From JADLDB01 sp040755835 (GTDB lineage Bacteria; Myxococcota; Myxococcia; Myxococcales; Myxococcaceae): 64,000 nucleotides of DNA. Position numbers and translations under genes: made by a program. The DNA lies in contig JBFMAB010000025.1 of NCBI GenBank assembly GCA_040755835.1, forward strand, positions 124,001 to 188,000, in the 5' to 3' direction. Under the pieces are notes generated by a model. It had not been told where the DNA came from and searched no databases. It saw only the letters and a list, made by a program, of their open reading frames with translations. Positions 17,541 to 27,436 of this stretch are shown here, one piece after another (position 1 is the first letter of the stretch; the number at the start of each line of letters is the position of its first letter).

Positions 17541-18098
17541 ATGACTTGCGTCGTCGGACTCGTGGACCGGGGCACGGTGTACATCGGCGTGGACTCCGCG
17601 GCGGTGCAGGGCTGGACGCGCCGGAGGAGCCTCGTCACCAAGGTCTTCCACCGCGGGCCCTTCCTCATCGGCTACACGACGAGCTTCCGCATGGGGCAGT
17701 TGCTCCAGCACCACCTCGACGTGCCGCCGCAGGAGCCCGGCACCGACGACGTCGCGTACCTCGTCACGCACTTCATCGAGAAGGCTCGCGCGCTCTTCAA
17801 GGAGAAGGGCTTCACCAGGGTGGAGTCCAACACCGAGAAGGGCGGCCAGTTCCTCGTCGGCTACCGGGGCCGCCTCTACTCGGTGGAGTCCGACTTCCAG
17901 GTGGGCGAGTCCGAGGAGGGCTACGACGCCATCGGCAGCGGCGCCGACTTCGCGCTGGGCGCCATGGCCGCGCTGCCCCGGGCGAAGCCGAAGGAGCGCA
18001 TCACGAAGGCGCTGGAGATCGCCGCGCACTTCAACATGGGCGTGTGCGGGCCCTTCACCCTCGAGTCGCTGCCGCCGCCGAAGCCCGCGAAGCGGTAG
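17541..18098 (+). CDS. stand-alone proteasome/HslV-like Ntn hydrolase
   Basis: 185 residues, near the size of HslV. After removal of Met1 the protein begins Thr-Cys-Val-Val-Gly. Counting from that Thr as 1, Asp falls at 17 (IGVDSAA) and Lys at 33 (LVTKVF), exactly the Thr1/Asp17/Lys33 triad of proteasome beta subunits and HslV. A later IGSGADFALGAM matches the GSG loop that lines the active site. It should therefore be an N-terminal-nucleophile peptidase, cytoplasmic and oligomeric. No HslU or other AAA partner is encoded nearby, and the next gene is convergent. The call of the superfamily is strong; its substrates and whether it needs an unfoldase are unknown. Confidence 0.8.
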   Translation: MTCVVGLVDRGTVYIGVDSAAVQGWTRRRSLVTKVFHRGPFLIGYTTSFRMGQLLQHHLDVPPQEPGTDDVAYLVTHFIEKARALFKEKGFTRVESNTEKGGQFLVGYRGRLYSVESDFQVGESEEGYDAIGSGADFALGAMAALPRAKPKERITKALEIAAHFNMGVCGPFTLESLPPPKPAKR

Positions 18099-18100
18099 GG

Positions 18101-19204
18101 CTACTCGCAGGCCTTCATCGACGTGCAGGTGCCCGCGCCGCCGCCCGCCTTCGCGCAGCTGACGCCCAGAGGGCAGTCCGCCTGGTCGGCGCAGTCGATG
18201 AGCAGATCGCCGTCGTCATCCTCGAGGTTGGCGCAGTTGGCTTCCTTCTTCTTGAGGCTCGCGCACACGCAATCCAGGCCGCCGTCGGCGGAGCAGCTCT
18301 GGGTGTCGCACGTCTGCTCGGCGCAGTCCTGCTCGCCGTCGCAGTCGTTGTCGACGCCGTCGCGGCAGAGCACCGAGCCCACCTCGGCCACCTGGACGCC
18401 ACCGTTGCACTTGCACTGCAGCGACGGGGTGCACTGGAAGTAGATGTCCGGCGGCGTGCAGAAGCGGCCCACGCAGTCCGGGTCGAGGCAGTCGACGAGC
18501 GTGTCCTCGTCGTTGTCGAGGCCGTCGGTGCAGTCCACCTCAATCATCCCGCCGTCGGCGGCGCAGCTGCAGCCCTCGGGCTTCACGCTGAAGGGCCGGC
18601 GCCCGCACCCGCGGTCGACGCAGTCCGGGTCGCCGCAGTCAGTCGCCTGGTCGTTGTCGTTGTCGACGCGGTCGTTGCAGAGGCCCTCGGCGCGCTGGAG
18701 GTTCAGGCAGATGCACGCGGCGCCGCAGCTCTGCTGGTCGCACTGCGGATCCTCGCAGTCCGTCTTGCCGTCGTTGTCGTTGTCGTTGTTGTCGAAGCAG
18801 AGCACCTCGATGCGCTCGGTGCACTGGCCCGCCCGGCAGTACTCGCTGGCGCTGCAGGCGTGGTCGCACGCGCCGCAGTGCTCCGCGTCGGTCTGCAGGT
18901 TGAAAATCTCGTCCACCTGTCCGTTGCAGTCGTCGTCCTCGCCGTTGCACGCCTCGGACTTGCCGGTGTTGTCCACCCGGCCGTCGCAGTCGTTGTCTAC
19001 CTTGTCGCACACCTCGGCGCCCGACGGCTTGCAGCACACCTGTTTGCCACCGCTGGCGGTGATGCAGGCGTAGCCGTCGCCGCCGCAGTCGGCGTCGCGG
19101 GTGCAGCCGTAGACGACGTCGTCGGTGAAGGTGGCCTTGCAGGCAGCGGCTGCCAGAGCGAGGAGCGCGGCGCCGAGGAGCAACCGGGGAACGGCTGGAC
19201 GCAT
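18101..19204 (-). CDS. MopE-like Cys-rich lipoprotein with DxDxDG metal-binding repeats
   Basis: 367 residues. Lipoprotein signal MRPAVPRLLLGAALLALAAAAC with Lys at +2, a position that in Myxococcus xanthus lipoproteins has been linked to extracellular-matrix location. The mature part carries at least seven segments of the type VDNDCDGRVD, DNDNDGKTDCEDPQCD, DNDEDTLVDCLDPDC, each a calcium-loop-like DxDxDG followed by paired Cys. This is the putative metal-binding (MopE) family. Likely a surface protein that folds on Ca and disulfides. It converges with the protease gene, leaving only 2 bases between stops. Confidence 0.8.
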   Translation of the reverse strand: MRPAVPRLLLGAALLALAAAACKATFTDDVVYGCTRDADCGGDGYACITASGGKQVCCKPSGAEVCDKVDNDCDGRVDNTGKSEACNGEDDDCNGQVDEIFNLQTDAEHCGACDHACSASEYCRAGQCTERIEVLCFDNNDNDNDGKTDCEDPQCDQQSCGAACICLNLQRAEGLCNDRVDNDNDQATDCGDPDCVDRGCGRRPFSVKPEGCSCAADGGMIEVDCTDGLDNDEDTLVDCLDPDCVGRFCTPPDIYFQCTPSLQCKCNGGVQVAEVGSVLCRDGVDNDCDGEQDCAEQTCDTQSCSADGGLDCVCASLKKKEANCANLEDDDGDLLIDCADQADCPLGVSCAKAGGGAGTCTSMKACE

Positions 19205-19332
19205 GGTGAGCGGCGCGACGGTTGCCCAGTCCTCCTCTCCGCGCAAGGACGTTTCTGTCGCACACGCCTTCTTTCTTGTGCCGCCTCGCCGCTTGCTAGG
19301 CTTCAGGCCGTCCTTTCGGGAGTCCTTGAGCC

Positions 19333-22300
19333 ATGCGTCTGCGCAGCCTCGTCGTCTCGTTGTGTCTCGTCTTCGCTGGCTGCGACTGCCAGAGCACCCC
19401 AACCGTCGACGGGGGCGCCGGTGGTGGTGGCGGTGGCACCGTCGGCGGAGGCGCGGGCGGCGGCGGAGGCACCGACGGCGGCACCGGCGGTGGCACCGGC
19501 GGAGGCGGCATGACGATGTCCGGCGACGGCGGCTGCGGCCTCGTCACCTGCGAGTCAGCGAACGCGAACTGTGGGCCCATTGGCGACGGCTGCGGCGGCC
19601 TCATCGACTGCGGGCGCTGCACGCTGCCCGAGACGTGCGGCGGCGGCGGCGTGCCCAGCCGGTGCGGCGGCGACGCGGGCTGCGTGCCCACCACCTGCGC
19701 GGACCTCGGCATGGAGTGCGGGCCGATGGCGGACCGCTGCGGCGGCCTCATCAACTGCGGCTCCTGCGCGCTGCCGGAAGTCTGCGGCGGCGGCGGCGTG
19801 CCCGGCAAATGCGGCCTCCTCGGCTCGAACGTGAACGACGCGGGCATGTGCCAGCCCACCACCTGCGCGGTGGCCGGCGCGAGCTGCGGCATCATCGGCG
19901 ACGGGTGCGGCGGCCTCCTCAACTGCGGCAGCTGCAGCATGGGCCAGGTGTGCGGCGGCGGCGGCGTGCCGTACCAGTGCGGCGGCGGCAACTCCTGCAC
20001 GCCGCGCACCTGCGCGCAGCTGAACGCCACCTGCGGCCAGGTGGGCGACGGCTGCGGCGGCATCTTGAACTGCGGCACCTGCACCGCGCCCGACGTCTGC
20101 GGCGGCGGCGGCGTGCCGAATCAGTGCGGCGGCGGGGCCACCTGCACGCCGCGCACCTGCGCGCAGGCGAACGCGAACTGCGGCCAGGTGGGCGACGGCT
20201 GCGGCGGCCTCACCCCCAACTGCGGTACCTGCGGGACGGGCTCGGCGTGCGGCGCGGGCGGCATTCCCAACCAGTGCAGCACCACGCAGGTGGTGTGCGT
20301 GCCGAAGACGTGCGCGCAGCTGAACGCCAACTGCGGGCCCATCAGCGACGGCTGCGGCGCCATCATCGACTGCGGCACCTGCCCCAGCGGCCAGACGTGC
20401 GGCGGCGGCGGGCAGGCGAACGTGTGCGGGGCGCCGCCGCCGTGCATCCCACGCACCTGCGCGCAGCAGGGCGCCAACTGCGGCCAGGTGAGTGACGGCT
20501 GCGGCGGCCTCACCCCCAACTGCGGCACCTGCACGGGCATCGACATCTGCGGTGGCGCGGGAATTCCCAGCGTGTGCGGCTCGGTGGTGCCGGACGGCGG
20601 CGCTGCCTGCGTCAACCTGTGCCAGAACCAGGCGCAGTGCCCCGGGGTGGACGGCGGCACCACCTTCGTCGGCGTGGTGTATGCGCCCACGCAGGCCGAC
20701 GCGGGCTACGGCCAGCCCGACCCCATCCCCGGCGCGCTCGTCTACGTCCCCAACGGCACCGTCACGCCGTTCGACGGCGGCGTCAGCTGCGACCAGTGCA
20801 CCGACGGCGTCAGCGGCAGCCCGCTGGTGTCCACCACCTCGGCGGTGGACGGCACCTTCCGCCTCACCAACGTGCCGTGCGGCCCGGGCGTGCAGGTGCC
20901 CGTCGTCATCCAACTGGGCAAGTGGCGCCGGCAGATTACCGTCAACTCGCCGACCTGCTGCGCCACCACCACGCTGACGCAGGAGCAGACGCGGCTGCCG
21001 CGCAAGCAGGCCGAGGGCCACCCGAACGACAACATCCCCCTCATCGCGGTGGTGACGGGCAACGCCGACGTCATCGAGTGCGTGCTGCCGAAGATTGGCA
21101 TCGCCCCGGACCAGTACTCGCTGCCCACCGGCAACGGGCGGGTGCGCTTCTACCGGGACAACGGGGCCAACTTCCCCGGCGGCGCGCCGTCGGCGGCGAC
21201 GCTGTTCGACAGCCTCACCGAGATGAAGAAGTACGACATGATCATCCTCGACTGCGTCGGCAGTCAGCAGCTCAAGTCGATTTCCCGGCGCGCGAACATG
21301 GAGGCGTACGCCAACGCGGGCGGCCGCATCTTCGCCAGTCACTACGCGTACGTCTGGCTGTACGACCGCGCGACGGACCCGGGCGGCAACAACGTGTCCA
21401 GCCCCATCAGCTTCACGGGCACCGCGACGTGGAACGTGGGCCAGTCGAACCCGCCGAACCAGGACGCGTACATCGACACCTCCTTCCCCAAGGGCCAGAC
21501 GTTCGCGCAGTGGGTGCAGTACGTGAACGCGCAGGCGGCGAGCTCGACGCCGGCGGTGCCGCGCATTCGCATCAACACGGTGCGCCGCGACATGTCGGCC
21601 GTCATTCCGCCGGCGCAGCGCTGGGTGTGGGGCACGTCGGGCAATGTGACGGACATTCCCTTCCAGTACACCTTCAACACGCCCACCAGCGCGCCCGCCG
21701 CTGCGCAGTGCGGCCGCGTCCTCTTCTCGGACTTTCACGTCATCAACGCGTCGGGCGCGTCGAACGCGACGTGGCCGAGCCAGTGCAGCGTGGGCCCGAT
21801 GACGCCGCAGGAGAAGGTCTTCGAGTACCTCATCTTCGACCTGTCCTCGTGCATCCAGCCGGACGTCCCACCGCCGCAGATGTGCACACCGCGCACCTGC
21901 GCGCAGCTGGGATTCAACTGCGGCCCGGCGGCGGACGGCTGCGGCGGCGTGCTGAACTGCGGCACCTGCACGGCGCCGGCGACGTGCGGCGGCGGCGGCA
22001 CGCCCAACGTCTGCGGCGTACCGTGTACGCCGCGCACCTGCGCACAGCTCGGCGCGAACTGCGGCATGCAGGGTGATGGCTGCGGCGGCACCATCAACTG
22101 CGGCACCTGCACCCCGCCCCAGACGTGCGGCGGCGGCGGCACACCCAACGTCTGCGGCGGCGGCGCCTGCGTGCCCACCACCTGTGCGGCGCTGGGCGTG
22201 GCCTGCGGCCCGGCCGGCGACGGCTGCGGCGGCGTGCTGAACTGTGGCACCTGCACCCCGCCCCAGACATGCGGCGGCGGCGGCACGCCCGGCCAGTGCG

Positions 22301-22890
22301 GCGGCGGCACGTGCACGCCGCTCACCTGCGCGCAGCAGGGCTTCAACTGTGGCCAGCAGGGCGACGGCTGCGGCGGCACCTTCAACTGCGGCACCTGCAC
22401 CCCGCCACAGACGTGCGGCGGCGGCGGCATCCCCGGGGTGTGCGGCGGCGGCGGCATGTGCACCCCGCGCACGTGCCTCGAGCAGGGCTTCGAGTGCGGC
22501 CTGCAGGGCGACGGCTGCGGCAACCAGATTGACTGCGGCCCGTGCCCGCCGAACCAGATCTGCGGCGCGCAGGGCCCGGGCCTCTGCGGCGCCGTCAGCT
22601 GCACGCCGCTCACCTGCGCTGCCCAGAACATCGGCTGCGGGCCCGCCGGCGACGGCTGCGGCAACATCATTCAGTGTGGCGCGTGTCCGCCCGGCCAGAC
22701 GTGCGGCGGCGCGGGCGTGCCGGGCCAGTGCGGCACGCCGCCGTGCACGCCGCGCACCTGCGCGGACCTCGGCGCCAACTGCGGCCAGATTGGCGATGGG
22801 TGTGGCGGAACGCTGTCCTGCGGTGTGTGCCCGCCCGGCCAGACGTGCGGTGGCGGCGGGCAACCGAACGTCTGCGGCGGCCTGGGGTGA
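19333..22890 (+). CDS. giant lipoprotein: 7 + 7 eight-Cys repeats around a ThuA/amidotransferase-like core
   Basis: 1185 residues. Signal MRLRSLVVSLCLVFAGC (Asp at +2), Gly/Thr linker to about 66, then seven tandem repeats of about 46 residues (68-416) of the pattern CTPRTCAQLNANCG..GDGCGG..NCGTC....CGGGG..CGG, each with eight Cys. A core of about 430 residues follows: a Cna-B/carboxypeptidase-regulatory-like strand domain (PIPGALVYVPNG, SAVDGTFRLTNVPCG) and an alpha/beta domain (IPLIAVVTGNAD, MIILDCVG, GRIFASHYAYV) that recalls ThuA/class-I amidotransferase folds but lacks a recognisable catalytic Cys-His pair. Seven more repeats end the protein (851-1185). Probably cell-surface adhesion or matrix; repeats of this kind have no established function that I know. 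TAGGCT lies 30 bases before the start. Confidence 0.8.
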   Translation: MRLRSLVVSLCLVFAGCDCQSTPTVDGGAGGGGGGTVGGGAGGGGGTDGGTGGGTGGGGMTMSGDGGCGLVTCESANANCGPIGDGCGGLIDCGRCTLPETCGGGGVPSRCGGDAGCVPTTCADLGMECGPMADRCGGLINCGSCALPEVCGGGGVPGKCGLLGSNVNDAGMCQPTTCAVAGASCGIIGDGCGGLLNCGSCSMGQVCGGGGVPYQCGGGNSCTPRTCAQLNATCGQVGDGCGGILNCGTCTAPDVCGGGGVPNQCGGGATCTPRTCAQANANCGQVGDGCGGLTPNCGTCGTGSACGAGGIPNQCSTTQVVCVPKTCAQLNANCGPISDGCGAIIDCGTCPSGQTCGGGGQANVCGAPPPCIPRTCAQQGANCGQVSDGCGGLTPNCGTCTGIDICGGAGIPSVCGSVVPDGGAACVNLCQNQAQCPGVDGGTTFVGVVYAPTQADAGYGQPDPIPGALVYVPNGTVTPFDGGVSCDQCTDGVSGSPLVSTTSAVDGTFRLTNVPCGPGVQVPVVIQLGKWRRQITVNSPTCCATTTLTQEQTRLPRKQAEGHPNDNIPLIAVVTGNADVIECVLPKIGIAPDQYSLPTGNGRVRFYRDNGANFPGGAPSAATLFDSLTEMKKYDMIILDCVGSQQLKSISRRANMEAYANAGGRIFASHYAYVWLYDRATDPGGNNVSSPISFTGTATWNVGQSNPPNQDAYIDTSFPKGQTFAQWVQYVNAQAASSTPAVPRIRINTVRRDMSAVIPPAQRWVWGTSGNVTDIPFQYTFNTPTSAPAAAQCGRVLFSDFHVINASGASNATWPSQCSVGPMTPQEKVFEYLIFDLSSCIQPDVPPPQMCTPRTCAQLGFNCGPAADGCGGVLNCGTCTAPATCGGGGTPNVCGVPCTPRTCAQLGANCGMQGDGCGGTINCGTCTPPQTCGGGGTPNVCGGGACVPTTCAALGVACGPAGDGCGGVLNCGTCTPPQTCGGGGTPGQCGGGTCTPLTCAQQGFNCGQQGDGCGGTFNCGTCTPPQTCGGGGIPGVCGGGGMCTPRTCLEQGFECGLQGDGCGNQIDCGPCPPNQICGAQGPGLCGAVSCTPLTCAAQNIGCGPAGDGCGNIIQCGACPPGQTCGGAGVPGQCGTPPCTPRTCADLGANCGQIGDGCGGTLSCGVCPPGQTCGGGGQPNVCGGLG

Positions 22891-22904
22891 GGTGCGGTGG
22901 CGGT

Positions 22905-23260
22905 CGAGGGCGGCCACGCCGCGATGTGCCGTACAGCTCGATGGCCGGGTGCACCGCGCGCCCGTCGTTGCATGTGCCGGTGAGGCGCGCGGTGCCGTAC
23001 GGGTACGTGAAGCCCGCCGGCCCACGACACGCGCGCAGCCACTCCGCGCCGGTGGACAGGCGCTTGCCCGCCTCCGCGCACGTCGCCGCCTGCAGCTGGT
23101 TGATGGAGCCCTGCGGCACCGCGCCGACGAGAGAGCGCGCCCGCAGGCGCCGGGCGCCCGGGTTGTGAAAGGGCGAGAAGGCGCCGCCATCCAGCTCCTC
23201 GAGGCTCGCCTCGAGACGGTCGATGGAGAGACGCCGGAGCGGATTCGAGCGCCTCGGCGA
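22905..23260 (-). pseudogene. truncated formylglycine-generating-enzyme-like (SUMF1/FGE) domain fragment
   Basis: On the minus strand an open frame reads SINQLQAATCAEAGKRLST, GAEWLRACRGPAGFTYPYG, TCNDGRAVHPAIELYGTS, the middle of the FGE-sulfatase/SUMF1 domain found in many myxobacterial secreted proteins. After ELYGTS the frame turns into low-complexity Arg/Pro across the end of the repeat lipoprotein gene, so the conserved C-terminal half is missing. Upstream (GGAFSPFHNPGARRL) there is no start codon before the next gene's stop. It is a remnant with both ends lost, lying in a 395-base spacer. Confidence 0.65.
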
Positions 23261-23285
23261 GGCATTCGACAGAGGGGCGACTCGC

Positions 23286-24539
<1,254 letters not shown>

Positions 24540-25116
24540 GCGCGTCGCGCCTCCGTCGGTGGCGACCTGACCACCGGCCGCGCGGGCTGTCGAGTCAGAC
24601 AGACAGACAGAGGGCCGTCACGGGCCTTCGGCGCGGCTCGGGCGAGCGGGCGGCAGCCACCGCCTCGACGCGCAGCGGCCACCGCCTCATCGCCGCCGGA
24701 CGACGTCGTGCCGGACCGCGCTCCCCGGCGCCGGGGCACCGCGATGGGTTGGTCGCCGGGACGCGAGCCATGCGCGCGGCGTCGGCGTCCTTCGACAGGG
24801 CGCCGCGCACGCAGCGTCCCGACTCGGTGGAGTCCGCCGCGAGGACGCCGCCCCATGCGGTGCACTGGAAAACGAGCTCCCTCGCCATACGCCAGCCACC
24901 GCCGACACCCCGGACGCGCTGCGCACGTGGCGCGGCCCGTCGCGGCGATGGAGCTGGCCGTGCGGGAGGCGCGCATCGAGCTCGAACGTGTCGCCGCTGC
25001 GCTCGCGACCCAGTCACCCCGGAGGTTGGCGCCGGCGCATCGCCGGAGGCCATCGCCAGGGCGCTGATGAACCTCGCGGCGGATGGAGCCTGCCCGGCCT
25101 CGGGAAAGCCCGGCCA
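24540..25116. other. 577-base spacer without a convincing gene
   Basis: The spacer separates two minus-strand genes. Long open frames exist on both strands but are Arg/Ala/Pro-rich and look like GC-rich noise. One plus-strand piece at 24947 (MELAVREARIELERVAAAL) and a second frame near 25015 (SPEAIARALMNLAADGA) look protein-like and would join with one frameshift, so a decayed small gene is possible. No RNA gene seen. Confidence 0.4.
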
Positions 25117-25866
25117 TCAGCCCGGCGCGAGCGCGCTACGCAGGTTCTGGTCCGCCACCACGTGGAAGTGCCGCGCCGCCGCCACCGCCGCGTCGACGTC
25201 CCCTCGCCTCAGTCCCTCCAGCACGCCGCGCGTGTACGCGGTGAAGCTGGGCTCGAGCGGCATCAACAACGGCAAGCGCTCGAGGAGGTCGCGCACCGCT
25301 TCGAGCAGCGGGTTCGCCGCCCAGCGCAGCGGCAGACTGTGCGCGGCGTCCACCAGCGCTTGCAACCACCGGTCCTGCGCCGCGGCGACGCGCGCCGGGT
25401 CCTGCGAGCGCTCGGCCTCCTCGCCCGCCGCCGCCGCGGCCGCCAGCGCCTCGAAGTCCGCCGGCGTCGCCCGCCGCGACGCCAGCACCACCAACTGCTC
25501 GATGATGTGCAGCCGCGGCTCGAGCAGGTCGAGCAACACCGCCGCGCGCTCCGCGTCGTCCGTCGCGTACTGAAGGAACGCGCCCAGCAGCTCCAGCGTG
25601 CCCGTCCGCCGGAAGTCCTGCACCGTCACACCCTGCCCATGCCGCGTGCTGACCAGCCGCGCGTGCTCGAGCCGCCGAATCGCCTCCCGCAGCGTGTTGC
25701 GCGACGCCTTCCACGTCGCCGACAGCTCGCGCTCTGACGGCAGCCGGTCGCCCGGATGGAGCGCTCCAGACAGGATGCGCCCCAGCAGCGCCTCGTACAC
25801 CGCGTCGTGGGTCGTCTGGCCCGGCGACCGCTCGACTCCCTTGCGCTTTCGCCGCGTCGCCGCCAC
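25117..25866 (-). CDS. FadR-like GntR-family regulator
   Basis: 249 residues. The N-terminal winged helix is typical GntR: YEALLGRILSGALHPGDRLPSERELS and SRNTLREAIRRLEHARLV. After the wing it reads HGQGVTVQDFRRTGTLELL, which matches the start of the FadR C-domain (HGxxxxVxNFxxTxxLxxL in E. coli FadR) better than a plain FCD domain, whose metal-binding His pattern is not clear here. FadR proteins bind acyl-CoA and leave DNA. Two FadR-type operators lie in the 85-base spacer to the divergent amidase gene. GTG start. It probably controls the amidase and itself. Confidence 0.82.
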   Translation of the reverse strand: MAATRRKRKGVERSPGQTTHDAVYEALLGRILSGALHPGDRLPSERELSATWKASRNTLREAIRRLEHARLVSTRHGQGVTVQDFRRTGTLELLGAFLQYATDDAERAAVLLDLLEPRLHIIEQLVVLASRRATPADFEALAAAAAAGEEAERSQDPARVAAAQDRWLQALVDAAHSLPLRWAANPLLEAVRDLLERLPLLMPLEPSFTAYTRGVLEGLRRGDVDAAVAAARHFHVVADQNLRSALAPG

Positions 25867-25884
25867 GGCCGCACCCTACCCGGC

Positions 25885-25914
25885 TTGACAACTGGTTCAA
25901 CCAGTTCGTATCTC
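25885..25914 (+). promoter_or_regulatory. candidate promoter of the amidase gene (TTGACA / TATCTC)
   Basis: A perfect TTGACA (25885-25890) and a weak TATCTC (25909-25914) are 18 bases apart. The space between them is filled by the first FadR-type palindrome, so bound regulator would block RNA polymerase. Confidence 0.5.
25890..25906. promoter_or_regulatory. FadR-type operator 1
   Basis: AACTGGTTCAACCAGTT is a perfect 17-base palindrome around one central base, with the TGGTnnnACCA core of FadR sites. It overlaps the amidase -35/-10 region and lies 24 bases from the regulator's own start codon. Confidence 0.8.
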
Positions 25915-25923
25915 CCCCGAGAA

Positions 25924-25940
25924 AACTGGTTGAACCACTT
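25924..25940. promoter_or_regulatory. FadR-type operator 2
   Basis: AACTGGTTGAACCACTT repeats operator 1 with one arm mismatch and the centre base changed. Centres are 34 bases apart, about three helix turns, so two dimers would bind the same face. It ends 11 bases before the amidase ATG. Confidence 0.78.
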
Positions 25941-25951
25941 TGAGACCTCCC

Positions 25952-27406
25952 ATGACACTGTCCCGTGACGCGCTGCTCACCGCTTCCGCCCGTTTCCTGG
26001 CCCGCTCCATCCGCGAGGGACGCGTTTCGTCCCGCGCGGTGGTGGAGGCGCACCTCTCCCGCATCGACGAGGTGAACCCGATGCTGAACGCGGTGGTGGC
26101 GAGCCGCGCCGAGGCCGCCCGCGCCGAGGCCGACGCGGCGGACGCGCGCCTGAGGGCCGGCAACGTCGACGCGCTGCCTCCCCTCTTCGGCGTCCCGTGC
26201 ACCATCAAGGAGTCCTTCGCGCTGTCGGGCATGCCGAACACCGCGGGCCTCGTCGCGCGCAAAGGCGTCACCTCGACGGAGGACGCGCCGACGGTGGCGC
26301 GGCTGCGCGCGGCGGGCGCGATTCCGCTGGGCGTCACCAACCTGTCGGAGCTCTGTCTGTGGATGGAGAGCGACAACCGCGTCTGGGGCCGCACCAACAA
26401 CCCGTACGACGTGTCGCGCACCGCCGGCGGCAGCAGCGGCGGCGAAGGCGCCATCATCGGCGCGGGCGGCTCGCCCTTCGGGCTGGGCAGCGACATCGGC
26501 GGCTCGATTCGGCTGCCCGCCTTCTTCAACGGCGTCTTCGGCCACAAGCCGTCGCCGGGCCTCGTCCCCAACGAAGGCCAGTACCCCGTGCCCTCGCCCG
26601 GCGTGCGGTTGCTGGGCACGGGGCCCCTGGCGCGCCGCGCGGAGGACCTGCCGCTGCTCCTCTCGGTGCTGTCGGACACGCCGGAGCCGACGCTGCCGAC
26701 GGACGCACGCGGGCTGCGCGTCGTGGTGCTGAGCGGCGACGGGCCCCGGGTGTCGGCCGAGCTGCTGGAGGCGCAGGCGCACGCGGCCGACGTGCTGGCG
26801 CGACGCGGCGCCGACGTGCAGCGCGTGACGCTGGACGGCCTCGGCGGCGTCTTCGACATGTGGGCCGCGGCGATGGAGGAGGCCTCCGACGCCACCTTCA
26901 ACGAGCTGCTGGGCCAGGGCACGCCACTCCACCCGCTCGTCGAGTTGGGCCGTTTCCTCGTCGGCCGCTCGCCGTACACCTTCCCGGCCGTGGGACTGCT
27001 GGCCGTCGAGCGGCTCCTCGGCAGGCTGGAGGCGCGCAAGCGCAAGGCGCTCGAGGCGGCGGCGAAGCTGGAGGCGCGCGTGCTGGAGCTGCTGGGCGAC
27101 GACGCGGTGCTGCTCTACCCGCCGTACCCCGACGTGGCGCCGAAGCACGGCCGGCCGATGCTGTTCCCCTTCCGCTTCGTCTACACGGGCCTCTTCAACG
27201 TGCTGGGGTTGCCGGTGACGCAGGTCCCGATGGGCCTCGACGCGCGGGGGCTGCCGCTGGGCGTGCAGGTGGCCGCGGCGCCCGGGCAGGACGCGCGCAC
27301 GCTGGCCGTCGCACAGTGGCTCGAGGCCGACGTGGGTGGCTGGGTGTGGCCCGAGGTGCGGCCGTCCGCCGCATCGCAGAGGTCCCGCGTCGAGGCGCGG
27401 GCGTAG
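25952..27406 (+). CDS. amidase-signature hydrolase of the fatty-acid-amide-hydrolase type
   Basis: 484 residues. The Ser-cisSer-Lys triad is clear: Lys86 in CTIKESFA, Ser161 in TAGGSSGGEGA and Ser185 in SDIGGSIRLP. The stretch around it (GGEGAIIGAGGSPFGLG) is close to animal FAAH rather than to GatA. It would hydrolyse a carboxylic-acid amide in the cytoplasm or at a membrane. Its control by a FadR-like repressor suggests the acid released is a fatty acid, or that the substrate is an acyl amide (inference). ATG at 25952 is used; an upstream TTG lies inside operator 2. A hairpin follows the stop directly. Confidence 0.85.
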   Translation: MTLSRDALLTASARFLARSIREGRVSSRAVVEAHLSRIDEVNPMLNAVVASRAEAARAEADAADARLRAGNVDALPPLFGVPCTIKESFALSGMPNTAGLVARKGVTSTEDAPTVARLRAAGAIPLGVTNLSELCLWMESDNRVWGRTNNPYDVSRTAGGSSGGEGAIIGAGGSPFGLGSDIGGSIRLPAFFNGVFGHKPSPGLVPNEGQYPVPSPGVRLLGTGPLARRAEDLPLLLSVLSDTPEPTLPTDARGLRVVVLSGDGPRVSAELLEAQAHAADVLARRGADVQRVTLDGLGGVFDMWAAAMEEASDATFNELLGQGTPLHPLVELGRFLVGRSPYTFPAVGLLAVERLLGRLEARKRKALEAAAKLEARVLELLGDDAVLLYPPYPDVAPKHGRPMLFPFRFVYTGLFNVLGLPVTQVPMGLDARGLPLGVQVAAAPGQDARTLAVAQWLEADVGGWVWPEVRPSAASQRSRVEARA

Positions 27407-27436
27407 GAGCGACGGTCTCAGCCGCGGCCGTCGCTC
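27407..27436 (+). terminator. hairpin directly after the amidase stop
   Basis: GAGCGACGG and CCGTCGCTC form a perfect 9-bp stem with a 12-base loop, beginning on the base after TAG. No T-run follows. The rest of the spacer to 27664 shows no gene. Confidence 0.55.

Noticed and set aside
19534..22887. Reading the eight-Cys repeat protein as an enzyme because similar myxobacterial proteins sometimes carry enzyme names in annotations
   Set aside because: The repeats contain only structural Cys/Gly patterns and the core has no visible catalytic set, so no enzyme name is supported.
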